Positions 39,675 through 49,299 of a stretch of 64,000 bases of DNA are shown piece by piece; position 1 is the stretch's first letter, and the number at the start of each line of letters is the position of its first letter. The stretch comes from Natronocella acetinitrilica (GTDB lineage Bacteria; Pseudomonadota; Gammaproteobacteria; Nitrococcales; Aquisalimonadaceae), in NCBI RefSeq assembly GCF_024170285.1, contig NZ_JALJXV010000003.1, positions 372,001-436,000 of the forward strand, in the 5' to 3' direction. Below the pieces are notes generated by a model, which ran no database searches, was not told the DNA's origin, and saw nothing but the letters and a program-made list of their open reading frames with translations. The position numbers were made by a program, and so were the translations under genes.

Positions 39675-39759
39675 GGTCTTGCACCCTCTCTTGCGGGGCG
39701 TGCCCACAAGGCAAAGCGCCGGCGCAAGGCGCGCCGGCGTCTGGTGACAGGGGCTGCCC

Positions 39760-40974
39760 TCAGGCAGCCTCCCTCAGTGGTTGCGCCCGGCGCACCTCGA
39801 AGAGCCGGTAGGTGGGCGCGCCGCGCTCCTCGAGCGTGGCCCGCAGCCGATCGACAAACATCTCGATCGCCCGGCGCATCACCCCGTGGGTCTCTCCCGC
39901 CTCGCTGTAGGCGTGGCCGCCGGCGAGCACATCCACCGCCGGGGCCGCCGAGCGGGGCATCTTGCCGCCGCGCTTGGGTAGCGTCTTCAGCGCGCTCAGC
40001 ACAGTCTTCGGATCGTACACCTCGCCGCCATAGCGGTGACTGAAGACAACACTGCCCGCAGCCGTCTCGGCCGCGACGAAGGCATCGGCATCAGCAGGGG
40101 CGACCCGCACGGTCTGCGACACCCGGGAAGGGTCCACGCAGGCGTAGCGGCGAAGCAGCGTGCGCGCCCGCCAAAGATCGGCGGTCGGCCCGGACTCCTC
40201 ATCACCGAGCGCGCCGCAGAGCGCCTCGACGCCAAAGCGCGAGAGCCCCATCAGCTGCGCATACTCGGCCACCACCGCCTCGCCGAGGCGGATGTCATAG
40301 CGCATGACAATACGGGTGCCGGGACTATGCCGGCGCGGCCCGCGCACCTTGATCGCGCGTGCCGGCACGCCGCGAAGCCGAAGCTTGATGTCGGCCGCGG
40401 TCATCGCCGGGGCGCGGAAGCTGATGTAGCCAACGCGGCTCACCAGCGCCATCTCGGCAAGCAGCGCATGCTGGCGCACGGCAAGCGCGCCCACATCGAG
40501 CCCGCCGAGCGCATCGGCGACAAGATCCAGGCGCTCATGGGCGCGGGGCATCGCGAGCAGCAGCGACTCGGCGTCGCAGATCGCACCGCGACAGGCCTCA
40601 AGATCATGCAGGGCAACCAGCGTCTCGGGCAGGTGTTCGGTTGGCAGATGGCGGCAGGCGGCAAGCGACACCCCGAAGGCACGGGCGAGCGCGGCCGGGG
40701 CACGCCCGCCAAGGCGCAGCGTGTAGTCAACCAAGACGCCCTCGCGGGCCGCACGATCAAGAAAGCGCCCCAGGGCGATATCCACCGCCTGGCGACTGAC
40801 CCCATGGTTGCGCGCCGCCTCGGCCGGGTAGACGCCCTCGACGAGGACGGCGTGGGCGGCCAGGATCGACCCCCCGGCACCCTCCCGCGCACCACCACTG
40901 ATCTCCCAGAAGGTGGACTCGCTGGTGCGCACGCACCAGCTGGTGAAATTGGTACTCGGGTTGGACTGACTCAT
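39760..40974 (-). CDS. TrfB/KorA-like DNA-binding protein
   Basis: 404 aa from ATG 40974 (an earlier in-frame start at 41022 is possible). Residues ~35-70 (ILAAHAVLVEGVYPAEAARN, HGVSRQAVDIALGRFLDRA) match the TrfB/KorA helix-turn-helix of plasmid global repressors, with the SRQAV recognition helix. The remaining ~330 residues are unlike KorA and contain paired helical segments, so DNA binding is fused to an unknown module. Its presence argues for plasmid-type regulation. Promoter region not clear. Confidence 0.6.
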   Translation of the reverse strand: MSQSNPSTNFTSWCVRTSESTFWEISGGAREGAGGSILAAHAVLVEGVYPAEAARNHGVSRQAVDIALGRFLDRAAREGVLVDYTLRLGGRAPAALARAFGVSLAACRHLPTEHLPETLVALHDLEACRGAICDAESLLLAMPRAHERLDLVADALGGLDVGALAVRQHALLAEMALVSRVGYISFRAPAMTAADIKLRLRGVPARAIKVRGPRRHSPGTRIVMRYDIRLGEAVVAEYAQLMGLSRFGVEALCGALGDEESGPTADLWRARTLLRRYACVDPSRVSQTVRVAPADADAFVAAETAAGSVVFSHRYGGEVYDPKTVLSALKTLPKRGGKMPRSAAPAVDVLAGGHAYSEAGETHGVMRRAIEMFVDRLRATLEERGAPTYRLFEVRRAQPLREAA

Positions 40975-41178
40975 CTCCGGTTGTCTCCAATTGAGCGGCG
41001 GCGACATCGCCACAGCCCGCAATCATTGCGCGTTCGCAGTCCCTGCGCCGGCGCGACCGGCGCTATCCGCCGGCATCACCACCCGGGCTGTTGCCTGGTG
41101 GCGTATCCGGCCCCGGCGCGACGCGCGCGAACGGGGCCTTGACTTTACAAGTATAACGATCTATTAAATTAAAGTCAA

Positions 41179-43704
41179 TTAATTCGGCAGAATGCTGATC
41201 CGATCCCCGGCCGCGGCGATCTCCTGATCCACCTCGGCCCCGATCAAGGCCTCCATGTAGAGGAGTCGCGCGAGTCGCTCGGGCGCAGAGGTGAGGAGTG
41301 CGCGAAAGCTCTCCAGGGTGAGGGAGGGGAGGGCCTCGGCGAGGTCGACCCCCGGCCCGGCAGCGACGCTGCACCGCGCCGCACGCGCTGCAATCGGGCC
41401 GATCACGGCCGGGCAGAGTGCGACCAGGGCCTCGGTGTCCGCAACCCCATCAGCGCCCTGCGCCACCAATTCAAGCGCGCGCACCAGCGGGCCTGCCAGC
41501 ACGCGTACCTGCGGTGCTGCCCCGCGGCGGGCACGATCAAGTGCGGCCTCCGCACGCGACGCAGCAGCGCCGCTGGCACTTGCCCGCGCGACATTGCCTG
41601 CCAGCGGCTCTGGCAGGGCACCGAAGGCGCTGCGGTAGACCGCCTCGACGTGCGCCCAGCCGCGGGCATGGCTGGGGCGCGTGAAGTCGACCCAGGGGCA
41701 GGCTGCGGCCCTTGTGCGGCAGACCGACTGGGCATCGCGCCGGCGGATCGCGCGCAAGGCGAGGCGCGTCAGTGCGCCGCGCTCGGCGTCATCGAGCCCG
41801 CCAATCTTGCGCAAGGCGTTGGCGAGAAACTCCCGCGCGTCGATAAGCCCCGCCGCCTGGCTCGCAAGCGCGGCGTCGGAGACGTTCACGCAGACGATAT
41901 TATCGCGGTGACCAAGCCGAACCAGGAGATCGTACACTGCCTCGGCATCGAGCGCGCCGAGCACTTGCGCCACTTCACTCCCAGGCGCACCGGCAAAGAC
42001 AAGCGTCCTGCGCGAGAGGTGGAAGAGCGCCATCTGCTTCTCGCCGCTGAGAAGCGCATCAAGGGACTCCGACGCCTGCTCCCGCCTGCCATAGAGCGAC
42101 CTGGGCGCGCTTGCGCCTGGCGCGAAGACGCGCAGCGCCGCGCGCAAGCGCTCGTTGCGGGGGGCGACCGACGCGCGGGACTCCTCGGGCAGCGCCTTGC
42201 AGAGATCGCGCGAGCGCACGACCTCGGGGCTGCCAAGTGCCGTGATCATCTCGCGAGCCAGATCCTCGAAGCGCGGATCGCTGACACCGACCTCCGGGCG
42301 CAGCACCAGCGCACGGTAGTGCCTCGGATCGCCCCCGCCTGCCACCGACCGCTCCCTGAGCGCATGGCGCACGGCGCGGCGCACGGCACCCCCACCATTA
42401 TCCAATACGACCAGCGTGCGGGTGTCCGGATGGACATGGCGAAGCCTGTTCTTCCCCGACCCACCAGGCGCCACCCGGGTCATGCCAAAGGTATTGCTGT
42501 TGCGCTCATCGACGCCCACGCCGTAGAGGCGAATCGAGCCGCCGGCCCGAACCCGGTCTGCGAGCACGCCGCGATCCACGGCGATCGAGCCATCACGAGG
42601 CAGGTCGAGCACGCGGGCGTGCCAGGAGAGCGCCTCGCGGAAGGTGTCGTTCGCCGCCACCGTGCGATCCCAGTCGCTCATGGTGGCAAAGCGCTGGCGG
42701 TTGCGCTTGCGGTAGTCATCGAGCACGGCGATCACCCGGCGCACCAGCACCTCGCAGGTGCGCGGCGAGTACTGGAGGTTCTCCCGCGCGGGGTCCATCT
42801 CCACCGCCTCCGCAGTGATCTCGAGATCGAGGCGCATGTTGTGAATGTTGGCGGGCGGGAAGCCGATTGCCTGCGCGAGGTCCGGGCGCTTCTCTGCGAG
42901 CACCTCGAAATCAAGCGGATAGCTCACATTGCCGAGCACCACGGTGTTGCCACCGTCGTGATTGAGGTAGTGCTGCCTCTCGCCACCGACCGTGACCTGC
43001 GGGCGCGCGCGCGACAAGCGGTAGCCCGGACCGTCTGCGATCAGCACGCGAGCGGCGTGCGCATCCGCCTCCGCCATGAGCGTCTGGTAGGCCTCGTGAT
43101 CGATCTCAGGGCGCACGGCGAAGGGCTGGAAGACCCGCACCGCCGCCCGCACGAAGGACTCCATATCCTCGACCTGCACCGGGATCTCCACCGTGACGCC
43201 GTTCGCCGCTGGCGAGGCGCTCCGCCCCACCTCGGTGATCGCCGGCACGCCGCGCTCATTGAGATAGGCCTGGAAGGTCACCTCGACGCCGTCCTTGACG
43301 GCAATCACGGTGAACTGAGCGGCGTAGGCGAACGGTGACTTCGAGCCAAGGCCGAAGTGCCCGGTGCCCGCCTCGCTCTCGCGCGTCAGCGAGACGAAGT
43401 AGCTGCCAAAGAGCGCACGCGCCTCCTCGGCGCCAAGGCCGAGGCCCTCATCGCGCACCCGCAGCACCGGGGAGAAGGGGCTTGGCAGCTGTACAAAGAT
43501 CGGCTGATCCGCCTTGCCCGCGGCAATGTGGGAGTCCATAGCGTTGCAGGCAACCTCCCGCAACACGGCCTCCGGGATGCGATGCTGGGAGTAGATCTTC
43601 GAGGAGAGCACGGCGACCGAATCGGCATTGACCGCGATGGTGTACTCCTCGCCGTGGATGTTGCCGGAGTGGCGAATCTCGCCCAGATCCTTCGCTATAC
43701 GCAT
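41179..43704 (-). CDS. rIIA-like GHKL ATPase (paralogue 1)
   Basis: 841 aa from ATG 43704 (GGGAG 8 bp upstream). The N-terminal ATPase has LREVACNAMDSHIAAG (N-box), RVRDEGLGLGAEE (G1) and GTGHFGLGSKSPFAYAAQFT (G2), with the SSKIYS...LREV lead-in of phage T4 rIIA relatives. VEMDPARENLQYSPRTCEVL is the second rIIA-type block. The C-terminal half is Ala/Arg-rich and variable. T4 rIIA/rIIB affect membrane function, lysis timing and exclusion; here function is unknown. A second rIIA-like gene lies 1.9 kb upstream. Confidence 0.8.
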   Translation of the reverse strand: MRIAKDLGEIRHSGNIHGEEYTIAVNADSVAVLSSKIYSQHRIPEAVLREVACNAMDSHIAAGKADQPIFVQLPSPFSPVLRVRDEGLGLGAEEARALFGSYFVSLTRESEAGTGHFGLGSKSPFAYAAQFTVIAVKDGVEVTFQAYLNERGVPAITEVGRSASPAANGVTVEIPVQVEDMESFVRAAVRVFQPFAVRPEIDHEAYQTLMAEADAHAARVLIADGPGYRLSRARPQVTVGGERQHYLNHDGGNTVVLGNVSYPLDFEVLAEKRPDLAQAIGFPPANIHNMRLDLEITAEAVEMDPARENLQYSPRTCEVLVRRVIAVLDDYRKRNRQRFATMSDWDRTVAANDTFREALSWHARVLDLPRDGSIAVDRGVLADRVRAGGSIRLYGVGVDERNSNTFGMTRVAPGGSGKNRLRHVHPDTRTLVVLDNGGGAVRRAVRHALRERSVAGGGDPRHYRALVLRPEVGVSDPRFEDLAREMITALGSPEVVRSRDLCKALPEESRASVAPRNERLRAALRVFAPGASAPRSLYGRREQASESLDALLSGEKQMALFHLSRRTLVFAGAPGSEVAQVLGALDAEAVYDLLVRLGHRDNIVCVNVSDAALASQAAGLIDAREFLANALRKIGGLDDAERGALTRLALRAIRRRDAQSVCRTRAAACPWVDFTRPSHARGWAHVEAVYRSAFGALPEPLAGNVARASASGAAASRAEAALDRARRGAAPQVRVLAGPLVRALELVAQGADGVADTEALVALCPAVIGPIAARAARCSVAAGPGVDLAEALPSLTLESFRALLTSAPERLARLLYMEALIGAEVDQEIAAAGDRISILPN

Positions 43705-43732
43705 GCCGTGATCTCCCGATGAATTAACATTT

Positions 43733-43760
43733 ATTATACGTGTTATATAATAAAAGTCAA
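43733..43760 (-). promoter_or_regulatory. Sigma70-type promoter for the first rIIA-like gene
   Basis: Minus-strand TTGACT (43755-43760), 16 bp, TATAAT (43733-43738). Confidence 0.75.
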
Positions 43761-43789
43761 TCGCTTTCGGGAGGCCCGAGGCGTGGGGA

Positions 43790-44485
43790 TCAGGGCGAGA
43801 GCGCGGCCTCTGCGCTGGCCGCATGGCGCCGGACGATGGTGATGTCGCCGGCGTCGAAGATGACCGCACTGACTGCCCGATCGGGGTCCTCGCTGAGCGG
43901 CTCATCGCCGTAGGTACCGCGGTAGCCGGCCGCGCCGAGCCAGGCGTTGACGGCACCCGGTGAGCCGAGGCGCTCAAGCGCCGCCGCGCAGAGTTCACCG
44001 AGTGTGTTGCACTCGGCGTCGAAGTCGATCGCGTGGCGCTCGAGTGTTGCGCGAAGCGCCGCCCAGTCGTAACCAGGCGACCACTCGGCAAGCTCCCCCC
44101 AGGCGCTCTCATCGGTGCGGCTGACAAGCACGCGCCCAAGCATCGCGAGCGCGCGCTCATCGGGATAGCTCATGGAGATCGCCTCGTCCTCGGCGGCAGC
44201 GTCGAAGACCGCCTCGGGGTCAATGCCAAGGGCGCGGTGCAGTGCGGCGACGAGCGCCGGCGCGCTGTCGATCGGCGCATCGAGGCAGAGCAGCTCGTCT
44301 TTTTCCGGCACGCTCACCTGGTAGACAAAGGCCTCATCCCGGGCCTGGGTGGCGTAGTAGGCGGCGACCGCGAAATCAAGCGTCACGTTAAAGCCGTGGC
44401 CGCGACAGGCAAGCCCGTCGCCACTGCCGATGAAGGCCGGGTCGAAGCGCGCGAAGCGCCTTGGGGAGCCGTGGTAGGCGATCAT
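43790..44485 (-). CDS. ADP-ribosyltransferase-like (ART-PolyVal1 type) protein
   Basis: 231 aa from ATG 44485 (CGGAG 8 bp upstream). MIAYHGSPRRFARFDPAFIG then GHGFNVTLDFAVAAYYA is the usual opening of phage/plasmid polyvalent ART domains (YHGTP-F-x-FD-x-IG ... GHG-x-F). AVSAVIFDAGDITIVRR is the closing strand. The usual catalytic Glu is not obvious, so activity is uncertain. It lies between the two rIIA-like genes, divergent from the 317-aa gene. Confidence 0.7.
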   Translation of the reverse strand: MIAYHGSPRRFARFDPAFIGSGDGLACRGHGFNVTLDFAVAAYYATQARDEAFVYQVSVPEKDELLCLDAPIDSAPALVAALHRALGIDPEAVFDAAAEDEAISMSYPDERALAMLGRVLVSRTDESAWGELAEWSPGYDWAALRATLERHAIDFDAECNTLGELCAAALERLGSPGAVNAWLGAAGYRGTYGDEPLSEDPDRAVSAVIFDAGDITIVRRHAASAEAALSP

Positions 44486-44600
44486 GCGAGGGACTCCGTC
44501 GGGTGTGCGGGCGAGCCTCCATGATAGCACCGAGGGGCAGCCGTTGTATTATTTTATGGTAAAATATTTATTATCTGAACATCACGCCCTGGAGGCAGTC

Positions 44601-45554
44601 ATGGCGGCCGACCGTCCGTATCTCCTCGTCATCCATCCCCACGGACAGACCTTCACCGAGTACCTGATGACGCCGGACCGCAGCGCGTCGCGGCGCATCG
44701 AGGGGAGCATTGATGAGCGCAACCCGGAGAGAACACCCGAGGGGCTGATCGAGCGCGCCGAGCGCGCCGGCGCCATCTGGGTCGACAAGCGCCCCTCACC
44801 GACGCGCTTCATGCGCCTGGCAAGCCTCCTGCCCACCCCCTCGCTTGATCCCGACTATGGGACTTTTACGCCGTACTCGCTCGCACCCGTTGAGCTCTAC
44901 GCCAGTCTCTGTGCCGAGCTCGGTGCGACGACCAACCAGCGCGCGCTGCGCCTCGACGCCGATCTGCTGCCGGTGGCAAGCGATCGCGACCGCAAGATCC
45001 TCTCCGCCTTCGCAAGCGGCAGCCCCAATGCGCTGCTCAACGTCCTGAGCCGGGAGGCAGCGGGCGATGACGCCAAGCGCCTGGAGGTCTCGGCAAGCGA
45101 CATCGACCCGGCACTCGCCGAGCTCCACGCCGAGGCCGATCGCGTGGCCGGGGAGGCAGCGGCGAAGGCCGGGCAGGCCGATACAATCAACGCCGAGCAC
45201 AAGGCGACGCGTGCCGCGCACCGCGCCGAGGGGCTTGATTTCGAGGCCTCGGAGGCCATTTTGATGCCGCTCTTCCGCGAGAAGCTCGTGGCCTCGGACA
45301 GCGCCCGGGCGGCACGCCTTTTTGGCGGCATGATCGACTACCACCTGAAGCACCACGCCCTTGGCAACTTCAGCGCCGCAGAGACGGCTGGGCGCATTGG
45401 CGAGGACGCGGTCACCATCGCGCGCCGCCGCTACAGCCGAGGCCCTGGCGAGGAGAGCCTGGAGCGCACCGACGCCTATGCCACGGCCCTTGCAGGGCGG
45501 ATCAAGGAGATCGCCGCCAGGGTCCGGGCAATGGACGCCACCCCCGCGCCCTGA
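44601..45554 (+). CDS. Hypothetical protein
   Basis: 317 aa. GGAGG lies 6 bp before the ATG and AT-rich promoter sequence before that. N-terminal ~120 residues are alpha/beta (PYLLVIHPHGQTFTEYLMTP), the rest strongly helical with a likely coiled-coil at ~185-225 (ALAELHAEADRVAGEAAAKA). No family recognised. It is one of few plus-strand genes in the 34-56 kb part. Confidence 0.6.
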   Translation: MAADRPYLLVIHPHGQTFTEYLMTPDRSASRRIEGSIDERNPERTPEGLIERAERAGAIWVDKRPSPTRFMRLASLLPTPSLDPDYGTFTPYSLAPVELYASLCAELGATTNQRALRLDADLLPVASDRDRKILSAFASGSPNALLNVLSREAAGDDAKRLEVSASDIDPALAELHAEADRVAGEAAAKAGQADTINAEHKATRAAHRAEGLDFEASEAILMPLFREKLVASDSARAARLFGGMIDYHLKHHALGNFSAAETAGRIGEDAVTIARRRYSRGPGEESLERTDAYATALAGRIKEIAARVRAMDATPAP

Positions 45555-45580
45555 GTGCTGCCGCGTGCTGCGACCCCGGC

Positions 45581-47989
45581 CTACGCCGGGGTCGTGTTCT
45601 TGAGCGCCAGGTACTCGCGCACAGCACCCGGGTCGCGCTCAAGCCAGCGGAGCAGACCGGGGTTGCCGGCAAGAAGCGGGTAGGCAGCCTCGAAGGCATC
45701 GAGTGCGCCAAGCAGGCGCGTGCGAAGTCGCGCCGCGCACCGCTCGCCCGGAGCGAGTGTCTGCGCGCGCAACCGCGCGTGGGCGGGCAGCGAAAGCACC
45801 GCCACCAGGGCGTCGGAGAGCGCCTGTGCCACCCGCCCTTCGGCCCGCGACCCATAGCCATACTGATAGCCGCGAGCGCTGCCGCAGTAGCGCGCGTAAT
45901 AGGCAGAGAGCCGCGGCAGGGCGGCAAGGAGCGCGCGAAGCGGGGCCGGCACCCCCTCGGGGTCGCCCAGCAGGGCAAGGGCGCCCGCCGAGAGCGCATC
46001 GCCATCCGCCTGCCGGGGGATGAGCGCCTCGAGGCGCGGCACGAGCGCGTCATTGATGATCTCGGCACGACAGCGGCGATAAAGCCGCTTCTGGAGTGCC
46101 CGACACGCCGCCCCCGATGAGCCCATGGACGCAAGGCGCTCGGCAAGCCAGCGGGCGGCAGGCACGAGCACCGGGTGGTCGTGCACGAGAGCGCGTGATG
46201 CGGGGCGCACGGTCACCACCGGGGTGTCGGGAAAGAGGGCGGCGATGATCCGCGCGCACTGCGCGGGCTCAATGCCAGGCAGCGCCTCGGCGCTGCCGGG
46301 GAGGTGGGCCAGGTGCCAGCGGTTGCACTCAAAGAGCGGCAGCGCCGGGGCGCCGGCGGCGAGCGCCTCTGGCGCGAGCGTGCCGCACACCGGGGCGAGA
46401 TCACCGCGCAGGCTGCCACGCCAGTCGAAGCCTGGGTCGTCATCGCGGACCACCGAGAGCTGATCGAGGCAGTCCGCCGGACGCTCTGTCGCCGCTCCGG
46501 GCGCACTGAGCGTGCTGGTGCGAATCACCTCGGGCTTGCCAAGGGCACGGCGCAGCTGATGCACCGCCGCGGCAAAGCCCGGGTCATCCTGCCCGACCGA
46601 CAGGCGCATCACGATCCCGCGGGTCGGCACGCCAGTGCGCCTTGCCTCCTCGCGCAGGTACGCGCCGATGGCAGCCCGCGGGGCCGCACCCGCATCGACG
46701 ACGAAGAGACGCACGCCAGGATGGTAGCTGACGCCAAGGGAGTCGGACAGCTTGGGTTGGCGGCCGCTGAGCCGTCGCGGCCAGACCAGGGTGGTCTTGC
46801 CGTCATCGCCGGAGTCGGCCACGTAGAGGCGGGCAAGGTCGAGCAGCGCGCGGGCGGCATCAGCACCGAGCGCGATCTGCCGATCCCAGCGGACGCCGAA
46901 CGCCTCGAGCAGCCAGGATGGGTACGCGAGCGATCCGCCGAGGTGGCAGCGGATCTGCCAGGCGCTTGCGCCAGGGCCAAGCCGATCGCGCACGCCCGCG
47001 CGGATCTCATCGAGCATGGCGCGAAGGCGCGAGACCAGGAGACGGCAGGTTGCCTCGGTGTACTGAATACTCTCCCGGGAGGGGTGGAGCGCGATCGCCT
47101 CGCGGCCGATATCAAGCACCAGGGTCAGGTCGCGCACCCGCGCGGGATCAAGGCGCAGGCGGGTGAAGGACACGCCGGCAACCGCGGCCAGCGCCTCCAG
47201 GTCGAGCGGGTAGCTGACATCGCCAAGCACCACGCGGTTGCCCTGCTCACTCGCGGGCGGCGTGAGCGTCTCGCCACCGATCTTGCGGGCGAGCGGCGCG
47301 ATCCGCCAGCCCGCGCCGGCAAGCTGCGATGCGCTGGCGTGGGCGGCATCCCACTGCGCGATCTGCTCGGCCACCTCGGGGTCGCTCACCATTGGGCGCA
47401 CGCGAAAGGAGAGAAAGACCGCGGCGGCGACACGGCGAAAGCGCTCGATGTCGTCGTGATCGACCGGGATGCTCACACAGACGCCGTCGGGCTCGTCTAC
47501 CGCCTCGCGGCTGAGCGTCTCAAGGCAGGGCCGATTCTCCGCGTCCTTGTAGGCGTGGAAGGTGCAGGCCTCGGCGTCCTTCACCGTGCGGATGGTGAAC
47601 TGATCCTGGTAGGCATAGGGCGACTTGGCACCAAGGCCGAAGTGCCCGGTGGCCGCAGTGCTCTGCTCGCTCAGCGAGGCGAAATAGCCGCTGAAAAGGG
47701 CAAGCGCGCTCGCATGATCAAGGCCAACGCCCTGGTCGCGCACGACAAACGCCGGCGAGAGCGCTGTGGGGAGCTCCACGGTGACCGGCTGATCGCCCCG
47801 GCCGGCCGCCACGTGCGCGTCCGCCGCATTGCAGGTAATCTCGCGAATGACCGCCTCGATGATGCGGTGATCGGAGTAGATCAGGTGCGAGAGCACCGTG
47901 GCGGCCTTCGCGTTCCAGTGGATGGAGTACTGCGCGCCGTTGAGCGCGCGGGAGCTGACGAATTCTTCGGTGGCGGCATCAAGACGCAT
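45581..47989 (-). CDS. rIIA-like GHKL ATPase (paralogue 2)
   Basis: 802 aa. GGGAG precedes the ATG. IREITCNAADAHVAAG (N-box), VVRDQGVGLDHAS (G1), ATGHFGLGAKSPYAYQDQFT (G2) and LHPSRESIQYTEATCRLLV line up one-to-one with the 41.2-kb paralogue; outside these blocks identity is low. The C-terminal third is Ala/Arg/Leu-rich. Two rIIA-type proteins may form a heteromeric pair, perhaps with the rIIB-like protein at 55 kb (inference). Confidence 0.8.
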   Translation of the reverse strand: MRLDAATEEFVSSRALNGAQYSIHWNAKAATVLSHLIYSDHRIIEAVIREITCNAADAHVAAGRGDQPVTVELPTALSPAFVVRDQGVGLDHASALALFSGYFASLSEQSTAATGHFGLGAKSPYAYQDQFTIRTVKDAEACTFHAYKDAENRPCLETLSREAVDEPDGVCVSIPVDHDDIERFRRVAAAVFLSFRVRPMVSDPEVAEQIAQWDAAHASASQLAGAGWRIAPLARKIGGETLTPPASEQGNRVVLGDVSYPLDLEALAAVAGVSFTRLRLDPARVRDLTLVLDIGREAIALHPSRESIQYTEATCRLLVSRLRAMLDEIRAGVRDRLGPGASAWQIRCHLGGSLAYPSWLLEAFGVRWDRQIALGADAARALLDLARLYVADSGDDGKTTLVWPRRLSGRQPKLSDSLGVSYHPGVRLFVVDAGAAPRAAIGAYLREEARRTGVPTRGIVMRLSVGQDDPGFAAAVHQLRRALGKPEVIRTSTLSAPGAATERPADCLDQLSVVRDDDPGFDWRGSLRGDLAPVCGTLAPEALAAGAPALPLFECNRWHLAHLPGSAEALPGIEPAQCARIIAALFPDTPVVTVRPASRALVHDHPVLVPAARWLAERLASMGSSGAACRALQKRLYRRCRAEIINDALVPRLEALIPRQADGDALSAGALALLGDPEGVPAPLRALLAALPRLSAYYARYCGSARGYQYGYGSRAEGRVAQALSDALVAVLSLPAHARLRAQTLAPGERCAARLRTRLLGALDAFEAAYPLLAGNPGLLRWLERDPGAVREYLALKNTTPA

Positions 47990-48049
47990 GGGGAGACTCC
48001 CTCTGGGCGAGCAATCCGGGCAGAAGCCGCGCCCGGCACAATATTATTT

Positions 48050-48077
48050 ATTATATGTTTTATATAAAAGAAGTCAA
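48050..48077 (-). promoter_or_regulatory. Sigma70-type promoter for the second rIIA-like gene
   Basis: Minus-strand TTGACT (48072-48077), 16 bp, TATAAT (48050-48055). The nearly identical layout to the 43.7-kb promoter suggests co-expression. Confidence 0.75.
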
Positions 48078-48132
48078 GCCGACTTCTTCATTAATTACTG
48101 GTATTCTATAGAAAACATTCGCGGAGAGTTAC

Positions 48133-48672
48133 ATGGCGGCACGACAGGAGAGGGCTCAGGCGGGGAGGCGAGGCGAGCGGTTCATCTGGCAGGCGACGCC
48201 CTCGCAGTGGATCAACCTGATGCACTACCTGGTGGTGCTGCCGATCTTCACGCTCGCGATCACAATGGGCACGCGGGTGCTTGATGTGCTGCTCGACCCG
48301 CAGGGGGTCGCCTACTACGCGCTCATCACGGCAGCGGCGACCGCGCCGGTGTTTCTCGCCATCTGGCAGTATCTGGTGGTCGCGATGACGCGCTATGCGC
48401 TCACCACCGAGCGCATCCAGAAGCGCACCGGGGTGCTCAACATCATCCACAACCAGGTGGAGCTCTACCGGGTGAAGGATTATCGCGTCGAGCGCCCGCT
48501 GTTGCTGCGCCTGGTGGGGCTTGGCACGCTCAGCGTTGAGACCTCGGATCGCAACCGCCCGGTGGTGCGCTTTGTGGCGATAAGGGACCCCGAGCGCCTC
48601 GCCGATGCGCTGCGCCGGCTCGTTGAGCACAACCGCAACCGCCGGGGCGTTCGGGAGATCGACGTCAGCTAG
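48133..48672 (+). CDS. Bacterial PH-domain (bPH2/DUF304) membrane protein
   Basis: 179 aa. Two membrane helices (~32-55 and ~68-90: LMHYLVVLPIFTLAITMG, YALITAAATAPVFLAIWQYL) lead into a bPH2 domain (RYALTTERIQKRTGVLNIIH, NQVELYRVKDYRVERPLLLR, LGTLSVETSDRN). The same layout is found in YdbS-type proteins. Cytoplasmic PH fold at the inner membrane; role unknown. GGAG precedes the ATG. The stop overlaps the end of the converging gene. Confidence 0.85.
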   Translation: MAARQERAQAGRRGERFIWQATPSQWINLMHYLVVLPIFTLAITMGTRVLDVLLDPQGVAYYALITAAATAPVFLAIWQYLVVAMTRYALTTERIQKRTGVLNIIHNQVELYRVKDYRVERPLLLRLVGLGTLSVETSDRNRPVVRFVAIRDPERLADALRRLVEHNRNRRGVREIDVS

Positions 48673-49192
48673 GAGAGGGTTCGCCTGCGCTTGCAAGCGT
48701 GCGGAGGCGAACCGGCGCCAGGGTCGCCGGCACGCCAGGGCCGCGGCCATCAAGGCCATGATCGCGAATGACGCTGATCAGCGCATTGCCAAGCGCGCAG
48801 GCCCGCGCCCAGTCCCGGGGGTCGATCACCGCGGCACTCGAGCCCTCGCCGAACTCGCGCAGCACCGCAGGGTTGGCCTCGATGGTCTCCGGGTCGAGTG
48901 CGGCGGAGGCGAACTCCGCCTCGATCTCGCTGATCGGACGAAGCCCTCCGGCATCAAGCCCGCGCTCCTCATCCCAGGCGATATAGGCATGGGTCAGCAC
49001 CGGCACGCCAGAGGCGATGTCGATGTCGACCATGGCACGGATCGGCCGGCGGGTCATGCCGGCAAGGGCAATGGCGAGCACATGGCAGCGCCCATGAAGG
49101 AAGTCCTCGCCGCGCGCACGGATCCCGGCAAAGGCGGCGAGCGCCGGACTGGACGCATCGGCGGCGGGCAGGGCGGGTGTAGCAGGCAGCAT
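48665..49192 (-). CDS. Hypothetical protein with a Cys-His-Asp triad pattern
   Basis: 175 aa, GAGGA upstream. EDFLHGRCHVLAIALAGMTR, then LTHAYIAWDEERGLDAGGLR, gives GxCHxxA, HAY and LDAxG in the order expected of a papain/transglutaminase-like thiol hydrolase. The same trio occurs in small proteins on plasmids and phages. Catalysis is inferred from the pattern only. Confidence 0.6.
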   Translation of the reverse strand: MLPATPALPAADASSPALAAFAGIRARGEDFLHGRCHVLAIALAGMTRRPIRAMVDIDIASGVPVLTHAYIAWDEERGLDAGGLRPISEIEAEFASAALDPETIEANPAVLREFGEGSSAAVIDPRDWARACALGNALISVIRDHGLDGRGPGVPATLAPVRLRTLASAGEPSPS

Positions 49193-49299
49193 GTCGGTGT
49201 CCTCGCTTTATTTTCCCTATTATATAGGAAACGGCGCCTGCCGGGTCAGCACAGGGCAGCGCGGCGGCGCTGCCGCCGCCATCGATGCGCAGGCGCCGC

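Noticed and set aside
39316-39747. 143-aa plus-strand frame with an AGGAGG before its ATG
   Set aside because: The composition (Arg/Ser/Gly) is not protein-like and it opposes the better 81-aa minus-strand gene. Kept as a minor possibility only for its first ~35 codons.
41650-43338. 562-aa plus-strand open frame
   Set aside because: Antisense to the first rIIA-like gene, which has all GHKL motifs.
46304-48067. 587-aa plus-strand open frame
   Set aside because: Antisense to the second rIIA-like gene; no start signals or motifs.
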